Assembly: GCA_016946835.1 (NCBI GenBank)
Contig: JACVTC010000048.1
Span: forward strand, 1,081,831 to 1,145,830
Source of the DNA: Neocallimastix lanati (nom. inval.)
Taxonomy: Eukaryota > Neocallimastigomycota > Neocallimastigomycetes > Neocallimastigales > Neocallimastigaceae
Length of the DNA stretch: 64,000 nt
Direction of reading: 5' to 3'
Shown here: positions 37,661-50,810 of the stretch, piece by piece
Layout of the letters: each line of letters opens with the position of its first letter
How positions within the stretch are numbered: the stretch's first letter is position 1
Program-made: the position numbers and the translations under genes
The notes under the pieces: generated by a model
What the model was told of the DNA's origin: nothing
The model's input: only the letters and a program-made list of their open reading frames with translations
Database searches by the model: none

Positions 37661-39627
37661 AATATATATATATATATATTTTTAACTAAAAATATTTATT
37701 CATTTATTTATTTTATATTCATTTATTTATTTATTATTTATATATACATTTATTCATTTGGACTAAAAACAAATTTAAAAATTAAAATTTTTTATTAAAC
37801 TTTTTTTTTAATATCAATTTGATGATTTAATTTCAGTTATATTAAATCATTATTTAATTGGCTAAAATATCAAACTCAATATAATGTAATATATTGATCA
37901 ATGTATTAAATATAAATTGATTTATTCAAAATTAAAAACCTTAAAAAAAAATAATAAAAAAAAAAAAGTTTTTGAAATATTTTAAAGGTTTTTAATATAA
38001 AAACTTTTTTTTTTTTCATTATTTTTTTTTTACTTTACTATTAAGAGATAATTAAGAAGATTAAAAAATGAGAAAGAATTTTAATAGTTCATTTTTTAAT
38101 AGTTCATATTTCTTTCTTCTTTTTTTCTATTAAAGTCATCTTTAATATTTCCAATGGAATGAGATTTTCATGGAAAAAATTATTCTAATATAATTCTTTA
38201 ATTATATATTCTTTATGATATATATAATCTTTTTTTTTTTTTTCATTTTTAATTATATATAGAATAATTTTCCTTTTCAAAATTAGATTTTTTTATTATA
38301 TATATATATAATATAAAAATCTTGTTACAAAAGTTTTATTTTTAATAAAATTTTAGTATGTATGATGATTTTATATAATTATAATAAAAATCTACATAAA
38401 TTTGAAATCTTTTAATTAGAATTAAATATCAGCATTATTATTTCATTAATATATTTATTGCCATAAATATTAATCCAACTATAACTAGTATGCATAATAT
38501 ATATATGAACTATATTGCATTACATTAATATATATGAAAAGTATATTTGGTATTACCAGTAGTAAGCATATATCCAATATCAATACTATCACATTCATTT
38601 ATTCTTTTATTTATTATTAAATAATAAATTTAAAGTATGGAATAAATGAAATTCAATATTTAATAACTTTCATTAATTATCTTTTACTTCATTATGACTT
38701 TAAGTTTATTATTAAAAGATTAATAATAATTCATTATTATAAATTATAAATATATATTTTATTATATATATATATTTTAATTTTTTTTTTTTTTTGGTTT
38801 TTTCCACTATTTTTCTTTTTCAACTTTTTTTTCTTTTTTTCTTTTTTATTCACTTTTGACATACTAAAAAAAAAAAAAAAAAATTTAAAAAAAATTATTA
38901 AAAGTTTATTTAATATTAAAATTTACTTATTTAAATTAGATTATAATGTAATATATTAATACAATATATTAAATTTATATTAAAAACTGATGTTTTAATA
39001 TAAAGAAAGTTTATATATTGTGTTCATTATTATAATATATTATTATAAATAAATAATAAATAAATAATATATTATATTAATGAATAATATATATTACTTT
39101 ATAATATATTATATATTAAATTTATATTAAAATTTTTATTTTATTTTTTTTATTTTCAAAAAAAAAAAGAAATAAAAGAAATCATGATGGAATAATAAAA
39201 TAATAATTGAATAAATAATAAAATAATAATTGAATAATTGAATAATAATAAAATAATTATATAAATATAAAATAATTATATATATATAAAATAATATAAA
39301 TATAAAATAATATAAAGATATAAATATAAATATAAAATAATATAAATATAAATATTTCCTTATTTCCTTTTTTCTTTTTTTTTTTTTTTTTAAAAAAAAA
39401 ATACTTTTTATATAAAGTAAAATAAACGATTTCTTTAAAGATAAATATTATAAAATTAAAAAAATAATAATAATAATAATAAAAAAAAAAAAGAATTTAT
39501 TTAAAAATAATAAAAAAAAAAAAAAAAATTAGCAAGAATTAATTAGGATAATTTTTAAAAGTTAATTAGTTATATATATATTATCACAACTATTTTTTAT
39601 TATTAATTTTTATGTATTAATTACGCC

Positions 39628-42124
39628 ATGTCTAATAAAAGAGATTATTTAAATGTAAATGCAAAGATAATTATAAATTAAATAATATATATATAATAAC
39701 TAATTATTATTATTATCAATAATTTTTTTTTAATAAAAATATATATTGTTTTATTTTATTTTATCTTATTTTATTACATTTATATACTATATAAAATAGG
39801 AATACATTATTCTTCAAAAAGAACTTGCGGCTTCAATCGATATATTTAGTAAAAAAACTTGTAAAGGTATATATAAAAAGAAAAAAATTAAAAAATTAAA
39901 AAAGAAAATAAAAATAAAAATAAAAAATTTAATAAAATATATTACATTATATTAATGAAGGAATTATTAAAATTAAATATTTATATACATATATATTTTT
40001 TAATTTCTATTTTTTTTTATTTTTAAAAAAAAATAAATTTTTTCATATAAATATTATAATAATAGCTGCCCAAGCTATTCAAAGATGGGGTACTGGTGAA
40101 AAAAATGATATAAAAACACTTACTTCAACTATTTATGAAATCTTTGCAAAGATTGAAGATGCTTTTTCTATTGGTTATAAACGTATGAATATTAATTATA
40201 TATAAATTAAATTTTTAATAATATATCTTATAATTAACAATCAAATCAATATATTCATCTAATTATTATATAAATATATGTATATTTTTTTTTCTCCTTT
40301 TATTATTATTATTTTTATCTTTATATTTTACATATTACAAATTATATATTGCATTATTATATATTACATATTATATATTATACATAATATATTTAATTAT
40401 TTATATATATTTTGTAAATAAAAATCAATCTTTTCATGTTTAAATTATGCTAAAACAATAGAGGGTATTGAAAGAAGCGCAAACAGATTTTATGAAATTT
40501 ATGAAGTAAATACTCAATTTTTATTTTTTTATGTATTCAATATAAAATAAAATATTGAAATAAAGTAAAAAAAAATAAAAAATAAAAATAAATAAAAATA
40601 AATAAATAAATAAAAGGATAAAATAAAATAATAAATAATTAGAATTAAATAATTATCAGTAGAGCAAAGTTACCTAAAAAAAGAAAGAAAAAAAAAAAAA
40701 AAAAAGAAAGAAAAAGAAAAAATGAAATAAATAATATATAATATTAAAATATATAAATATGTTTTTAATAAATATTATAGGAAGTAGATTCGATTAATAA
40801 AATTTCAAAGAAAAAGGAACGAAATGGAAAAAAATTAAATAAAATTAGTAATCTCAATAGAATTGATCTTCGAAAAGCTAATGATAAATTAATTTTACAA
40901 TACAAAGAAAAAACTGGAAATATCGAAAGAAAGAAAAGAGAAATGTTAAAGCATGGTTTAATTGAGCAATTTGATGCTCTTAAAGAAACTATTAATCGTT
41001 TAAAGTAATATAGAAAATATATATATATTTTTATTTTATTTTTATTAAATATTATATTATTACAGATATAAATAATTTATATTGTAAAAAAAAAAAAATT
41101 TTTTTTTCAGTATTTGATAAAATATAAAAAAAAAAAAAAAAAGTTAGAATATATTTTAAAGTATAATCATATTAATTTTTTTTTCTATTTCATTTTTTTC
41201 TATTTAATATTTTTTATATTTTTTATTGTTATTTTCTATATATATAACAATAATATTTAATATAAAGTGTATTATGTATCTATGGAAAAGCTATTATTAA
41301 TAATCTTCCAGAAGGTAATTAGGAAATATTATATTTATTAACAAAATTAACAATAATAAATATATATTAGTTTATTTAAAAATTATTAATATTTAATTAA
41401 ATTTAAAATCTATATTATTTTTATTTCAATTTTTTTTTTTATAATTTTATATTTCATATACATATATCAATGAATTTTGATATTATAGACTATAGTATTG
41501 AAACATCAGCTAAATATATTGAAAAGAATGAAAAAATTATGAAGAAAGTTTATGAAGATCTTACTAAATGTGTAGATGGTAATACGAAAGAAAAATCTTC
41601 TGAAAAGAACAATTCAAATAACAATAACAATAACAATAATAATAACAATAATAATTATGATAATAATAATTATAGTAATAATTATAATAATAATTATAAT
41701 AATAATTATAATGGTAATAATTATAATAATAATTATGATAACAACATGAATAATATGAACATGAATAATATGAACAACATGAATAATATGAACAACATGA
41801 ACAACATGAATGATATGAATAATATGAATAATATTAATAATATGAACAACATGAATAATATGAATAATATGAACGATATGAATTATATGAATAATATGAA
41901 CGATATGAATTATATGAATAATATGAACAATATGAACAATATAAACAATATGAATGATATGAATGATATGAATGGTAATATGATTAATAATCCAGATGTA
42001 AGTATAATGAATTCCCCAAATTTTAAAAGTAGAAGTTTTTATGATGCTTCATTTATGAATAACGGTAATATGAATAACATGAATAATAGTATGATAGGAG
42101 GTATGCCAATGCTAATGAATAATA

Positions 42125-42155
<31 letters not shown>

Positions 42156-42295
42156 TTTAACTATTCCAATGCCAATGAATAATAATATGAGAGGAAGTTT
42201 TTCATTACCAAGTCCTGTTCAACGTAGCCCAAATATGAGTACTATGGAAATGCCAAATATGAATATGAATAATATAGGTGGAATGGTTATAACCG

Positions 42296-42328
<33 letters not shown>

Positions 42329-42855
42329 TGGCTTCAGGATCATCTTATATTCCAAAAAATCAAAGAAATAATAGTTTCCATAATGGAAATGACAACGATT
42401 TCTTTGGAATTCCAATGATACCACAAGTTTCAAATTCTAATTACAATAAACAAGGATCAGGTTCTAGTAATAATAGTAATAATGAAAACAATGGTTCAAA
42501 TATTCTTCAATTTAATAATAATCATAATAATTCAACCAAGTTAAATAGTACTGATAGTAATCATTCTGATTATACTAATTTCATAAACAATGTTGGTAAA
42601 TTCAATTCAATGGATAGTAATGAAAGTTCAAAAGATAATCAATATTCAATGAATTATTTCAATAATGAACGTCATAGACAACAATATAGTCCAAGTTTAT
42701 CAGAAGCAAGCTTCTCTTCCAGTACAGATTCTTCATTTTATTTGAATAATAATATAAATAATACTAATGATCTTGAAAATAATTTTAAACAATTAAATAT
42801 GAATGATATGAATCAACAAGTTGGAAATAACAATAATAATAATAATAATAATTGA
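39628..42855 (+). CDS. BAR-like coiled-coil protein with Asn/Met-rich tail
   Basis: My exon model is 39628-39654, 39800-39866, 40066-40182, 40462-40505, 40781-41004, 41268-41314 and 41489-42855. All introns are GT..AG and the phases join without a stop, giving 630 residues. The first ~210 residues are helical and coiled-coil-like (KELAASIDIFSKKTCKAAQA, FAKIEDAFSIGY, GIERSANRFYEIYEEVD, NRIDLRKANDKLILQYKEKT), ending with LCIYGKAIINNLPEDYSIE. This layout and the late xGKA motif resemble classical BAR domains of the FAM92 kind, which bind and bend membranes. From about residue 225 the tail is Asn-rich with some 35 NM/NMN units and more poly-Asn blocks, ending in a poly-Asn stretch. Exon 6 is the least certain join. 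The BAR call is by pattern only. Confidence 0.65.
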
Positions 42856-43601
42856 AAGTAATAATTTTTTCTAATTTTTTTTTTTTTTTAAAATTTAATA
42901 TTTATTTATATTTAAAAAAAGAAAAAAAAAAAAAGTAGAAAAAAATTATTATAAAATTATATACTACCAATATAATTACGCAACATAATTAATACAAGCG
43001 AATTAATATTCTTATCTTTATATTATTATTTGGAACAAAAAATAAAAAAAAAAAACAATTATTTTTTTTTTTTTTTGTAAAATATTTATTTATTTTTATT
43101 CATTAATATTAAAATAATAGAATAAAATATAGATAAATATGATAATAATATAATATATATATAACTAATTACTATTATTATATACGATATAAAATACTAT
43201 TATGTGAATTTTTTTTTTAAAGAAAAAAAAATTAATAAATAAATAAAACAATTATATTAAAATTTAAAATAAAAAAATATATATATAAATAATTTAAAAA
43301 TAATTTAAAAATAATTTAAAAATAATTTTTATAAATAATTATTCCTTATTTTTTTTTATCTATATTATAAATATATATTTATATTTTTTAAAATGGAAAT
43401 AAAAAAAAAAAAAAAAAAGTTTTTTTTTATAAAAATAATATTCCTTTTGAAAATGTAAATACTATATTTAATATATATATATATATTCACAATATTAATT
43501 TTCTTCTTATCTTATTATTATTAAAAACCCCCTCCCTTTTTTTTTTTTTTTAATATATAATTTTGGAAATGAAATTTTTAAATAATAATAAAAATAATAA
43601 A

Positions 43602-43663
<62 letters not shown>

Positions 43664-44094
43664 CATTAAGAATAGAACAATGATTCTTAAAAATATTTTT
43701 TCTTGCTAATTAAAAAAAGTTAAAACAGTAATACTTTGAAATTTTTTTAAATCATGATTTATGATGTTAAATAAATTGAAAAAATAATTAAAAATTTAAT
43801 AAAAACTTTATTATATATATCAACCAAAAACATAATATCATTTATTAATCCATATAAATTATATTGTAGATAACACAATAATTTAATAAAAACAATTCAA
43901 TAAAAGATAATATGTTTTATAAAAATATATATATATATATATATTTATTAATAATATAAAATATAAAAACCTATTAAAAACTAATAATTTATTTTTTTTT
44001 TTTTGAATCTTTCAATTGTTCATTATTCATTTTTTTGTTCTTGATTTTACACCTATTTATGTTTTTTATCAAAATTAAAAGTTGGTTGCAATCC
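42856..44094. other. A/T-rich intergenic spacer
   Basis: Homopolymers and TA runs; an (AAT)n array lies at about 43600-43661. Nothing gene-like seen. Confidence 0.7.
43600..43661. repeat. (AAT)n microsatellite
   Basis: About twenty AAT units, preceded by AAAAATAAT variants. Confidence 0.9.
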
Positions 44095-44320
44095 AGGAAT
44101 ATTTTAGAATTAAATAAATATTTAAAATTGAATTAAAATTAATAATATTATTATAATTATTTTTTTTAATTAATGAATAATTAATTCATATTATTACATT
44201 ATAAAATATTTATCAATAATGTTAAATAATAATATTATGAAATTTTATCTTTTTCTCATCTTTTTACAGAAATATTAATAATAGAAAAGGAAGTAAATTG
44301 TGGTTAAGAAGGAATTGATA
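44095..44320. repeat. LTR-like repeat next to gypsy relic
   Basis: Resembles 53450-53680 along its length, best at its end, where both read AGAAATATTA(A/G)TAATAGAAAAGG(A/T)AGTAAATT. Its position on the 3' side of a minus-strand gypsy pol relic suggests it is that family's LTR, with a solo copy at 53.5 kb. LTR ends are not defined. Confidence 0.5.
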
Positions 44321-44341
44321 AAGTAATATTATTATTATTAT

Positions 44342-44369
<28 letters not shown>

Positions 44370-44375
<6 letters not shown>

Positions 44376-44789
44376 CAGTAGTATTTCATCTTGAGATTTT
44401 ATTTTATTCCTTTTGCTGGTCTGGCAGTAATATCAAAAGGTTGTTGATCTTTAACATCTTCAGTTAGCTCTGCTTCTATCTAATTAGTGAAGTGGTAGTC
44501 ATCAGCAACTATAATATATTGGTTATTTTTTTTTTCTTGTCTTTTATAAAAAGTCCTATAATATTTAATTCTTAATGAGTGAAAGATTCTTTCAACTTTA
44601 ATTAAAGTATCTTCAGTAAGTTCAAGGTATGACTATGGTCTTTTTAATTGACATTTTTCACATTTATTTATTAATCTCTTTAATACCGTAAACTATGTCA
44701 TTTCAATAAAACCTTTCTTCTTAAAATATTGGAAAGTTTTGTAATTACTTCCATGACCTGTTATTATGAATATCGATGATTAGTTCAAG

Positions 44790-44821
<32 letters not shown>

Positions 44822-45330
44822 CAATAACTAGCTTTCTATAATTGTTTCCATCAACAAAGGAATCAATTCCATAATTTATGGTAAAAATTTTTCTTTTTAT
44901 AAATTCTTTTAATTACTTTTAGATAATAAATTTTTCATTTATTTCATTAATTATTTTGGTAGCTAAAACCACTTTATCTTTCTTACTCTTTATTCTCAAT
45001 AAAGCGTCTGCATCAACATTCTTTTTTTACCCTTGGGGTTTCATAAATAGTAAATTCATCGACTGCATATTTATCATCCTAATGTTGTTTTTTATTTGTC
45101 ATTGAAGGAAGAAGTTCTTTTAAAATAATTTATGATTAAAGTTTGTTAATCCTTGATAGATAATTATTGGAATTTTTGAGTATTATCATAATTTTCATTA
45201 TCAATTCTTGGTATCAATCTATTAACTTTTTTCTGGCAAATATTAATTGATTTATTTAAAGAAATATTATCTCTCATTGAAATTTTCTTCCATACTTCTC
45301 TATTATTTATTTAAAATTATTAATTTATTT
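44370..45330 (-). pseudogene. Ty3/gypsy pol relic (RNase H end to integrase)
   Basis: On the minus strand from 45330. VDEFTIYETPRVKKE then NVDADALLRIKSK matches the end of gypsy RNase H and the linker (usually NV.ADALSR). Then comes an H2C2 zinc-binding region (GHGSNYKTFQYFKKKGFI, INKCEKCQLKRP), then NNQYIIVADDYHFTN.IEAEL, the start of the integrase catalytic core with its first Asp. The rest of integrase is missing, and stops, frameshifts and a T-rich tract (44790-44816) interrupt the frame. Dead element; family call is firm, exact ends are not. Confidence 0.7.
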
Positions 45331-45865
45331 ATTTATTTACCTAATTGAAATTATTTAATTATAATTTTTTTTTGTAAAAATTAATAAAAATTTAAACTTT
45401 TTATCTATATAAACTAAAATTATATAGTATTAGTCCATGAAATGAAATACATAATTTGTTCGAGCTTTTCATAGTAAGTTCTCGTAGATTTTTTGAGATA
45501 TTATAGATAAAGAAGAATGTTAATATCAAATAATTGATAAAAAGGAAGTATCTGTGTTTTAAATTTTTATAATATCTAACATAGTTTGCATAAAAAAATG
45601 AAAACAGAATATTTTTCTCGACTTAAGCAATAATTGAACTAGAAATATTATAGTAACAGAGACTAGTTTCTGTAATGCTTAAAGGAAGCTGGGATAAAGC
45701 TCTCACTATATATATAGAAATTTAATTTTTTTTTAATTATCACTTTTTGATTATAATTAATTAATTTTAATAAAAATAAAATATAAAATTTAGTAATTAT
45801 ACAATTTTTTTTTTTTTTAACTTCTCTCATTATGATAATACATGATACGTGTTGACTTAACGAGT
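45331..45865. other. Spacer between gypsy and copia relics
   Basis: A/T-rich with a mixed-composition stretch at about 45450-45720 (CGAGCTTTTCATAGTAAGTT and similar) that may be gypsy pol or LTR sequence too decayed to read. No open frame worth calling. Confidence 0.4.
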
Positions 45866-45954
45866 TGGAAATAACGTTTATTAAATTAATTACTAAAAAT
45901 AAAATTATTATATGTTAAAATGTGTGGCTTGTAAACATTGTTAAAAAAAATTAC
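45866..45954 (+). repeat. Copia element 1, 5' LTR
   Basis: Pairs with 50711-50805. Shared blocks include TTATTATATGTTAAAATGTG versus TTATTATGTGTTAAAATATG. The right boundary is approximate because no CA end is preserved in both. Confidence 0.6.
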
Positions 45955-45989
45955 TACCACGATATGGTAACCAAAGATGCAAAGGCTAA

Positions 45990-47560
45990 ATATCATATAT
46001 ATATATATAAAACAGCGTTCCAAATGAGATGAAATTAAAGATTGATTTTTTGAATCACTCCCAACTTATGAAATAATAAAGATAAAGATAATAAAAATCA
46101 ATGAACGCTAAGAATGGTGAAGGTAGAATTAATGAAATTAAAGAAAAATAAACTTAAAAACAATGTGTTTCACAAAATTAGACAATTTAAGTTTATTTAT
46201 ATCAGAGATGGACGTAATGCTTAATGAGTTGAAGAAATTTGGTAGAGAGGTAAAATGACAAAAGAAAATTTGAATATCTCTACACATAGCCAAAGAGTAT
46301 TGCTACAATAATAAAAAGAAAAAAAATAGAAATTCAAAATATAAAAAACAAAGAAAAATAAACTAAGGACAAAGAGGATAAAAATGATTTATTTTAATTT
46401 TGAAGACTCGTTGGTAAACGATTATAACTCAAAAAGTAAAGTCAAGTCCTGCAGTTTAATACTTCACAAAAGTAAACAAAACAATGGAAGGCCAAATGAC
46501 GGTAAATAATATTCAAGTTGAAATAAATAAATATTTCACCATGTCAAATGACGACATTAATAAAAACTACAAGCAATAATAAGTTGAACCTTGGAATCTG
46601 GTACAATTTACCATATGATAAAAAATTTAAATTCTTTATCTAATATTAGGGAATACAATGAAGTAACACAATTTGAGGATGATAATACTACAATTGCTGC
46701 GCACAATGGTACATATATTGGGTTTACCAATAAATACAAAACATCATTACATAATGAATTGTACATTCCCAAATTTAAAAGAAATTTATTAGCCATAGAT
46801 AATTTATCAGAAAAAGGATACAAAATCATATTTCATTTTACAATTATAATAATAAAAATTTTAGTTTCAATATACAATGACAAGAAAGAAAAAAAAATAT
46901 TTACTACAAAATCCAATAAATCAAGAATTTATAAAATATGGACTTATAAAAATCAACGAAGATTTAACAATAATAAAAACAAAAAAAAAATATGATTTAA
47001 AGTAACATGATAATGTCACTTTCTTCAGAAAAATTTCAACCTCTGGTATGGGCGTTTAGGGTACTTCAACCATGACAATATAAAGGAAAAATTAAAAGTT
47101 ATCAATATAAAGCATAATCGTTAAATATACGCCTTCAAAATGAAGAATAAACCCTACCATAAAACGAAGAAACAAAAAAGGAACTTTTGAGCTGATACTT
47201 ATGGACACTGTATCTTCACCAGATACATCAATATATGGAATTATATGGAAATAAATACTTTCTCATCATATTAGATGATTATACAAGGTATTCATGGGTT
47301 TTCTTCATTAAAAACAAAAGTAAAGTATATATACCCAATTTAAAATATTGTATAATGAAATCAAAAAATATATACAACAAGAACATAATATACATACGTT
47401 CTGAAAATGGAATAGAATTCACTAAAGAAAAATTTTAAAAATTTTTGTGAAGAAAATGGAATTGAGCAACATTTCTCAATTCCATAAAATCCCCAACAAA
47501 ATGGAAGAGCAGAGCGATTACAAGAGGCATTAATTTATAACACTTCTACGATGTTGAAAG
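45990..47560 (+). pseudogene. Copia element 1 gag, protease and integrase remnants
   Basis: Gag-like pieces near 46015-46260 (VPNEMKLKIDFLNHSQ, LSLFISEMDVMLNELKKFG). Protease at 46591: ESGTIYHM, where active copia proteases have DSG, then ELYIPKFKRNLLAIDNLSEK. The integrase zinc region is only partly readable near 47040. The core reads ELYGNKYFLIILDDYTRYSW and RSENGIEFT (47235-47438; usually SDNG.EF), then NPQQNGRAERLQEA near 47490-47530 with the catalytic Glu. Loss of the catalytic Asp in both protease and integrase, plus multiple stops, show it is inactive. Confidence 0.75.
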
Positions 47561-48165
47561 AAAAAAAAATTGTATCACAAGCTTTAGAAGGATGAAGTCA
47601 GCACTGCAAACTATATACACAACTGATATCAACATCAAAGAAATGATAACAAAATACCATATGAAGGAATTAAATAATGAAAAGGTCAGTTACCAAAAAG
47701 TTTAAAGTTTTCTATTGTCAAATATTCTTATATGTTCCAATATTCTTTTAGAAGAAAATTTCAAGGAATAATCAATATTTCCTTGGATATGACGAAGTAA
47801 ATCCAACGGCATATGTAATATATATGATACTACTAAATAATAATAGAATTATATTATCAAGAACCGTTTAATATTGGGAAGATCCACCTGGTAATGCTTA
47901 CGCTCCTATTTCAATTCCTGAAAATATATAACTTTGAATACTTAATAGAAGAAAATTATGAAAGGGAATTGTTGTCTAATGATTATAGTAATAATAATAA
48001 GTAATAAGATAACATTTAATGGAAATGAAAATATTAATAATAATATAAATAATAATATTATTAATTCTACAAATAATGAAAGAGGTATATAAAAAATAAT
48101 AATAATCATTATGAAAGTCCAGATGACATTATATATGAAACATATAATGAAAGGACTTTAAACCA

Positions 48166-48318
48166 AATGAATCAAAATATATTTTCAAATGAATTAAATC
48201 AAATTTAATTTTTAAATGAATTAAATTAAAATAAATTTTCAAATGAATTGAATCAAAATAAATTTTTAAATGAATTGAATCAAAATAAATTTTCAAATGA
48301 ATTGAATCAAAATAATTT
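48166..48318 (+). repeat. 27-bp tandem repeat in copia 1 linker
   Basis: About six copies of a unit encoding roughly F(S/L)NELNQNK, in the Asn-rich region between integrase and RT. Several copies carry stops from single changes. Confidence 0.85.
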
Positions 48319-49159
48319 TTTTACCAAATATGGAATTAAAAAACTTTTTTACAATCAGCCAATATAAATTGTCCAACCGATAAATTATATTTTAAATATT
48401 TTAAATAATTTAAATAATAATAATAATAAAAAACTCGATTTCTCAGGATTTACCTTAAATAAATTACCAGATAAATAATTGGGAATTAAATGAAGAAATT
48501 AAAAAAGAATTAAGTAATCAAAAAATAGTTACACGTATTACAGAAAATAAACAATTTATGACGAAAGATTCAAAAAAATTACAGGAAAATATATTTTCAG
48601 AAAATAAACAAATAAATAATGAAATAATGAACAATGAATTAAATGATAAAAATATTGAAAAAGATATAAACAATGAAATAAACAATGAAAAAAAATATTA
48701 AAAAGACAATAAGCTATTAGATAATAATGAAATCGTTATGAATCAACAAATAAATTATTCTAATGATAAAAATTTTGAAGATAAATATAAAAATCATATT
48801 ATTAATGATAATATTAATAATATTGAAAAAATATAAAAAATGATGACGTTAAAGTCACTAATAACGTTAAATATAAACAAACAATAAACAATATTAAAAG
48901 GAAAGTAAAAAATTGCTAAGAATAAAAATAAAAGTACAGTTGAATATAAAAATAAGGAAAAGAAAAACTAAATATAAAGAAACTAAGCCTTTTAATATTA
49001 AAGATATAATTGAAGAAAATAATAGTAATAAAAATAAATCATATAATAAGAGAAAGTACATATTTGAAGGAGAGGTGCAACCTTCAAAACGTCAAAAGCT
49101 ATCTAATTTAAAAAGAACAATTGAAAGTAATTGTAATATAATATCTAAAATAATTGCGT

Positions 49160-50625
49160 GAACCATACAGTTACATGAATATATCAAATAAAATTGATAA
49201 ACAAGAATGGTTTAACGCATTAAAAGATGAATTAATTAATATGAAAAATCTGAAAATCTGAAAGTTTATGAATTTATGAAAACAGTTCTAAAGAACCCAA
49301 ATATTGTGACATCAAAATGGATATTTAGATGTAAGTATAATTCTGATAATACTATAAATAAAAGAAAGGCGAGATTAGTCGCAAGAAGCTTCACTCAAAA
49401 GAAAGGTGTTAACTATAACGAAACATATTCACTTACATTAAAACATGATTTTCTTAGAATTGTAAAACCATTAGCGGTTACATAGATTTTAACGTTTACC
49501 AAACTGATGTAAAAATAGAGTATTTATATGCTAACTTAGATGAAGAAGTTTATATGGAAATCCCTGAAAGTGCAAAATGATATAAAAAAGGTTTTTGGAG
49601 ACTCAAAAAGGCATTATAAGGATTGAAGCAATCTGGCCGTCTCTGGAATAATAAAATAAATAAATAAATAATACACTTTGGTTTTAAAAGGTTGAAGAGT
49701 GAACCATATAGGTATGTAAAATTTAACTAAAATAATGTGATAATATATTTATTAATTATTTATATTGATGATATACTTATAACTGGTAAAGAAGAAAAAG
49801 TAAATTTAACAAGACGATTGTTGAAACCATGATTTAATATAATTAATATTGGTCCAGTAGATACAATTATTGGTATAAAATTCAAATAAATAACAGATGG
49901 ATATATATTACACCAACAGAGATATTTGGATATTTTATTAGGTAAATTTAATATTGATGATTATCAACTATCTCTATAGAATTAAAAAGAAAGAAATTTA
50001 ATATTACAAAGTTTAAACAAACTATCAGAAGTTTATTGTATTTAGGAATATGTACACGCTCTGACATACAACTCGCAGTAAACAAAGCTTCGCGTAAATC
50101 AAATAAACCTACTTATGAAGATTGGAATAATTTATTAAAAGTATTTAGATATCTCATAGTAAATTTATGGTCTAAAATTTACAAAGAATACAGCATACAA
50201 CATTGAATGTTTACGTAGAGGAAGATTATGGAGGAGATAAAGAGACAAGGCGATCTACTTCTGGTTTTCTAGTAATGATGGGAAATATACCTTCCTTCTT
50301 ATGTTCAAAGTTATAACGTTGAGTATCAGTTTCTACAGCAGAAAGCGAATATTGTGGAATTGATGAGTCTGCAAAGTGCTGTTTATGGTATGAAAACATT
50401 TTTAGAGAATTAAAATTGAAAAATAAATGTATTACTATAAACGTTAATAACAAAGCTACTATTCTCATTAGTGAAAATGAAACTGTGAATCAAAAGTCAA
50501 AATATATTGATGCAAGATATCACCATATAAGAGAACTTTTATAACTAAACAAGATAAAATTAAGATACATCAAATCAAATGAAAATCTATGGACAGCTTT
50601 ACATAATATTTGAATACTAGTATGA
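49160..50625 (+). pseudogene. Copia element 1 reverse transcriptase and RNase H remnants
   Basis: RT begins with VTSKWIFRCKYN...RKARLVARSFTQKKGVNYNETY (49276-49485), then LYANLDEEVYMEIPE, GLKQSGRLWNN, and the catalytic IYIDDILITGKEE near 49760-49795. The connection GICTRSDIQLAVNKASRKSN is at about 50045-50100. RNase H follows with RRSTSGFLVMMGN, VSVSTAESEYCGIDESAK (50330-50380) and ARYHHIREL. Each piece is in a different frame or separated by stops. The order and motifs are those of the copia family RVT_2 and RNase H. Confidence 0.8.
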
Positions 50626-50710
50626 TGAATAAATTTAAAAATTCCACTATGTATAAATTTTAAGCGAGCTCATGTAATTTATTTATAAAGCGAAACTTTA
50701 GGAGGAGAGT

Positions 50711-50805
50711 TGAAAATAAGGTTTACTAAATTAAATTAATTACTTCAAATAAAGTTATTATGTGTTAAAATATGTAGCTTATAAACATTGCAAAAAAAAA
50801 AATTA
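50711..50805 (+). repeat. Copia element 1, 3' LTR
   Basis: Directly follows the purine tract; see the 5' LTR for the shared blocks. Confidence 0.6.
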
Positions 50806-50810
50806 CAATA

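Larger units (their letters stand above)
35457..39627. other. A/T-rich intergenic spacer
   Basis: TA, TTTTA and homopolymer repeats throughout. The 60-80 codon frames here (for example near 35925-36173 and 37595-37798) are low-complexity I/Y/F/K translations. One mixed island at 37485-37660 is listed separately. The 200 bases before 39628 are pure A/T and presumably hold the promoter of the BAR-like gene. Confidence 0.7.
45866..50810 (+). mobile_element. Decayed Ty1/copia element 1
   Basis: Bounded by two related segments of about 90 bases: 5' at 45866 (TGGAAATAACG...) and 3' at 50711 (TGAAAATAAGG...), both ending near AAACATTG followed by an A-run and TTAC. A purine tract AGGAGGAGAG at 50700-50709 lies just before the 3' copy, as expected for a polypurine tract. 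Between them are gag, protease, integrase, RT and RNase H in copia order, all broken by stops and frameshifts. Confidence 0.8.
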
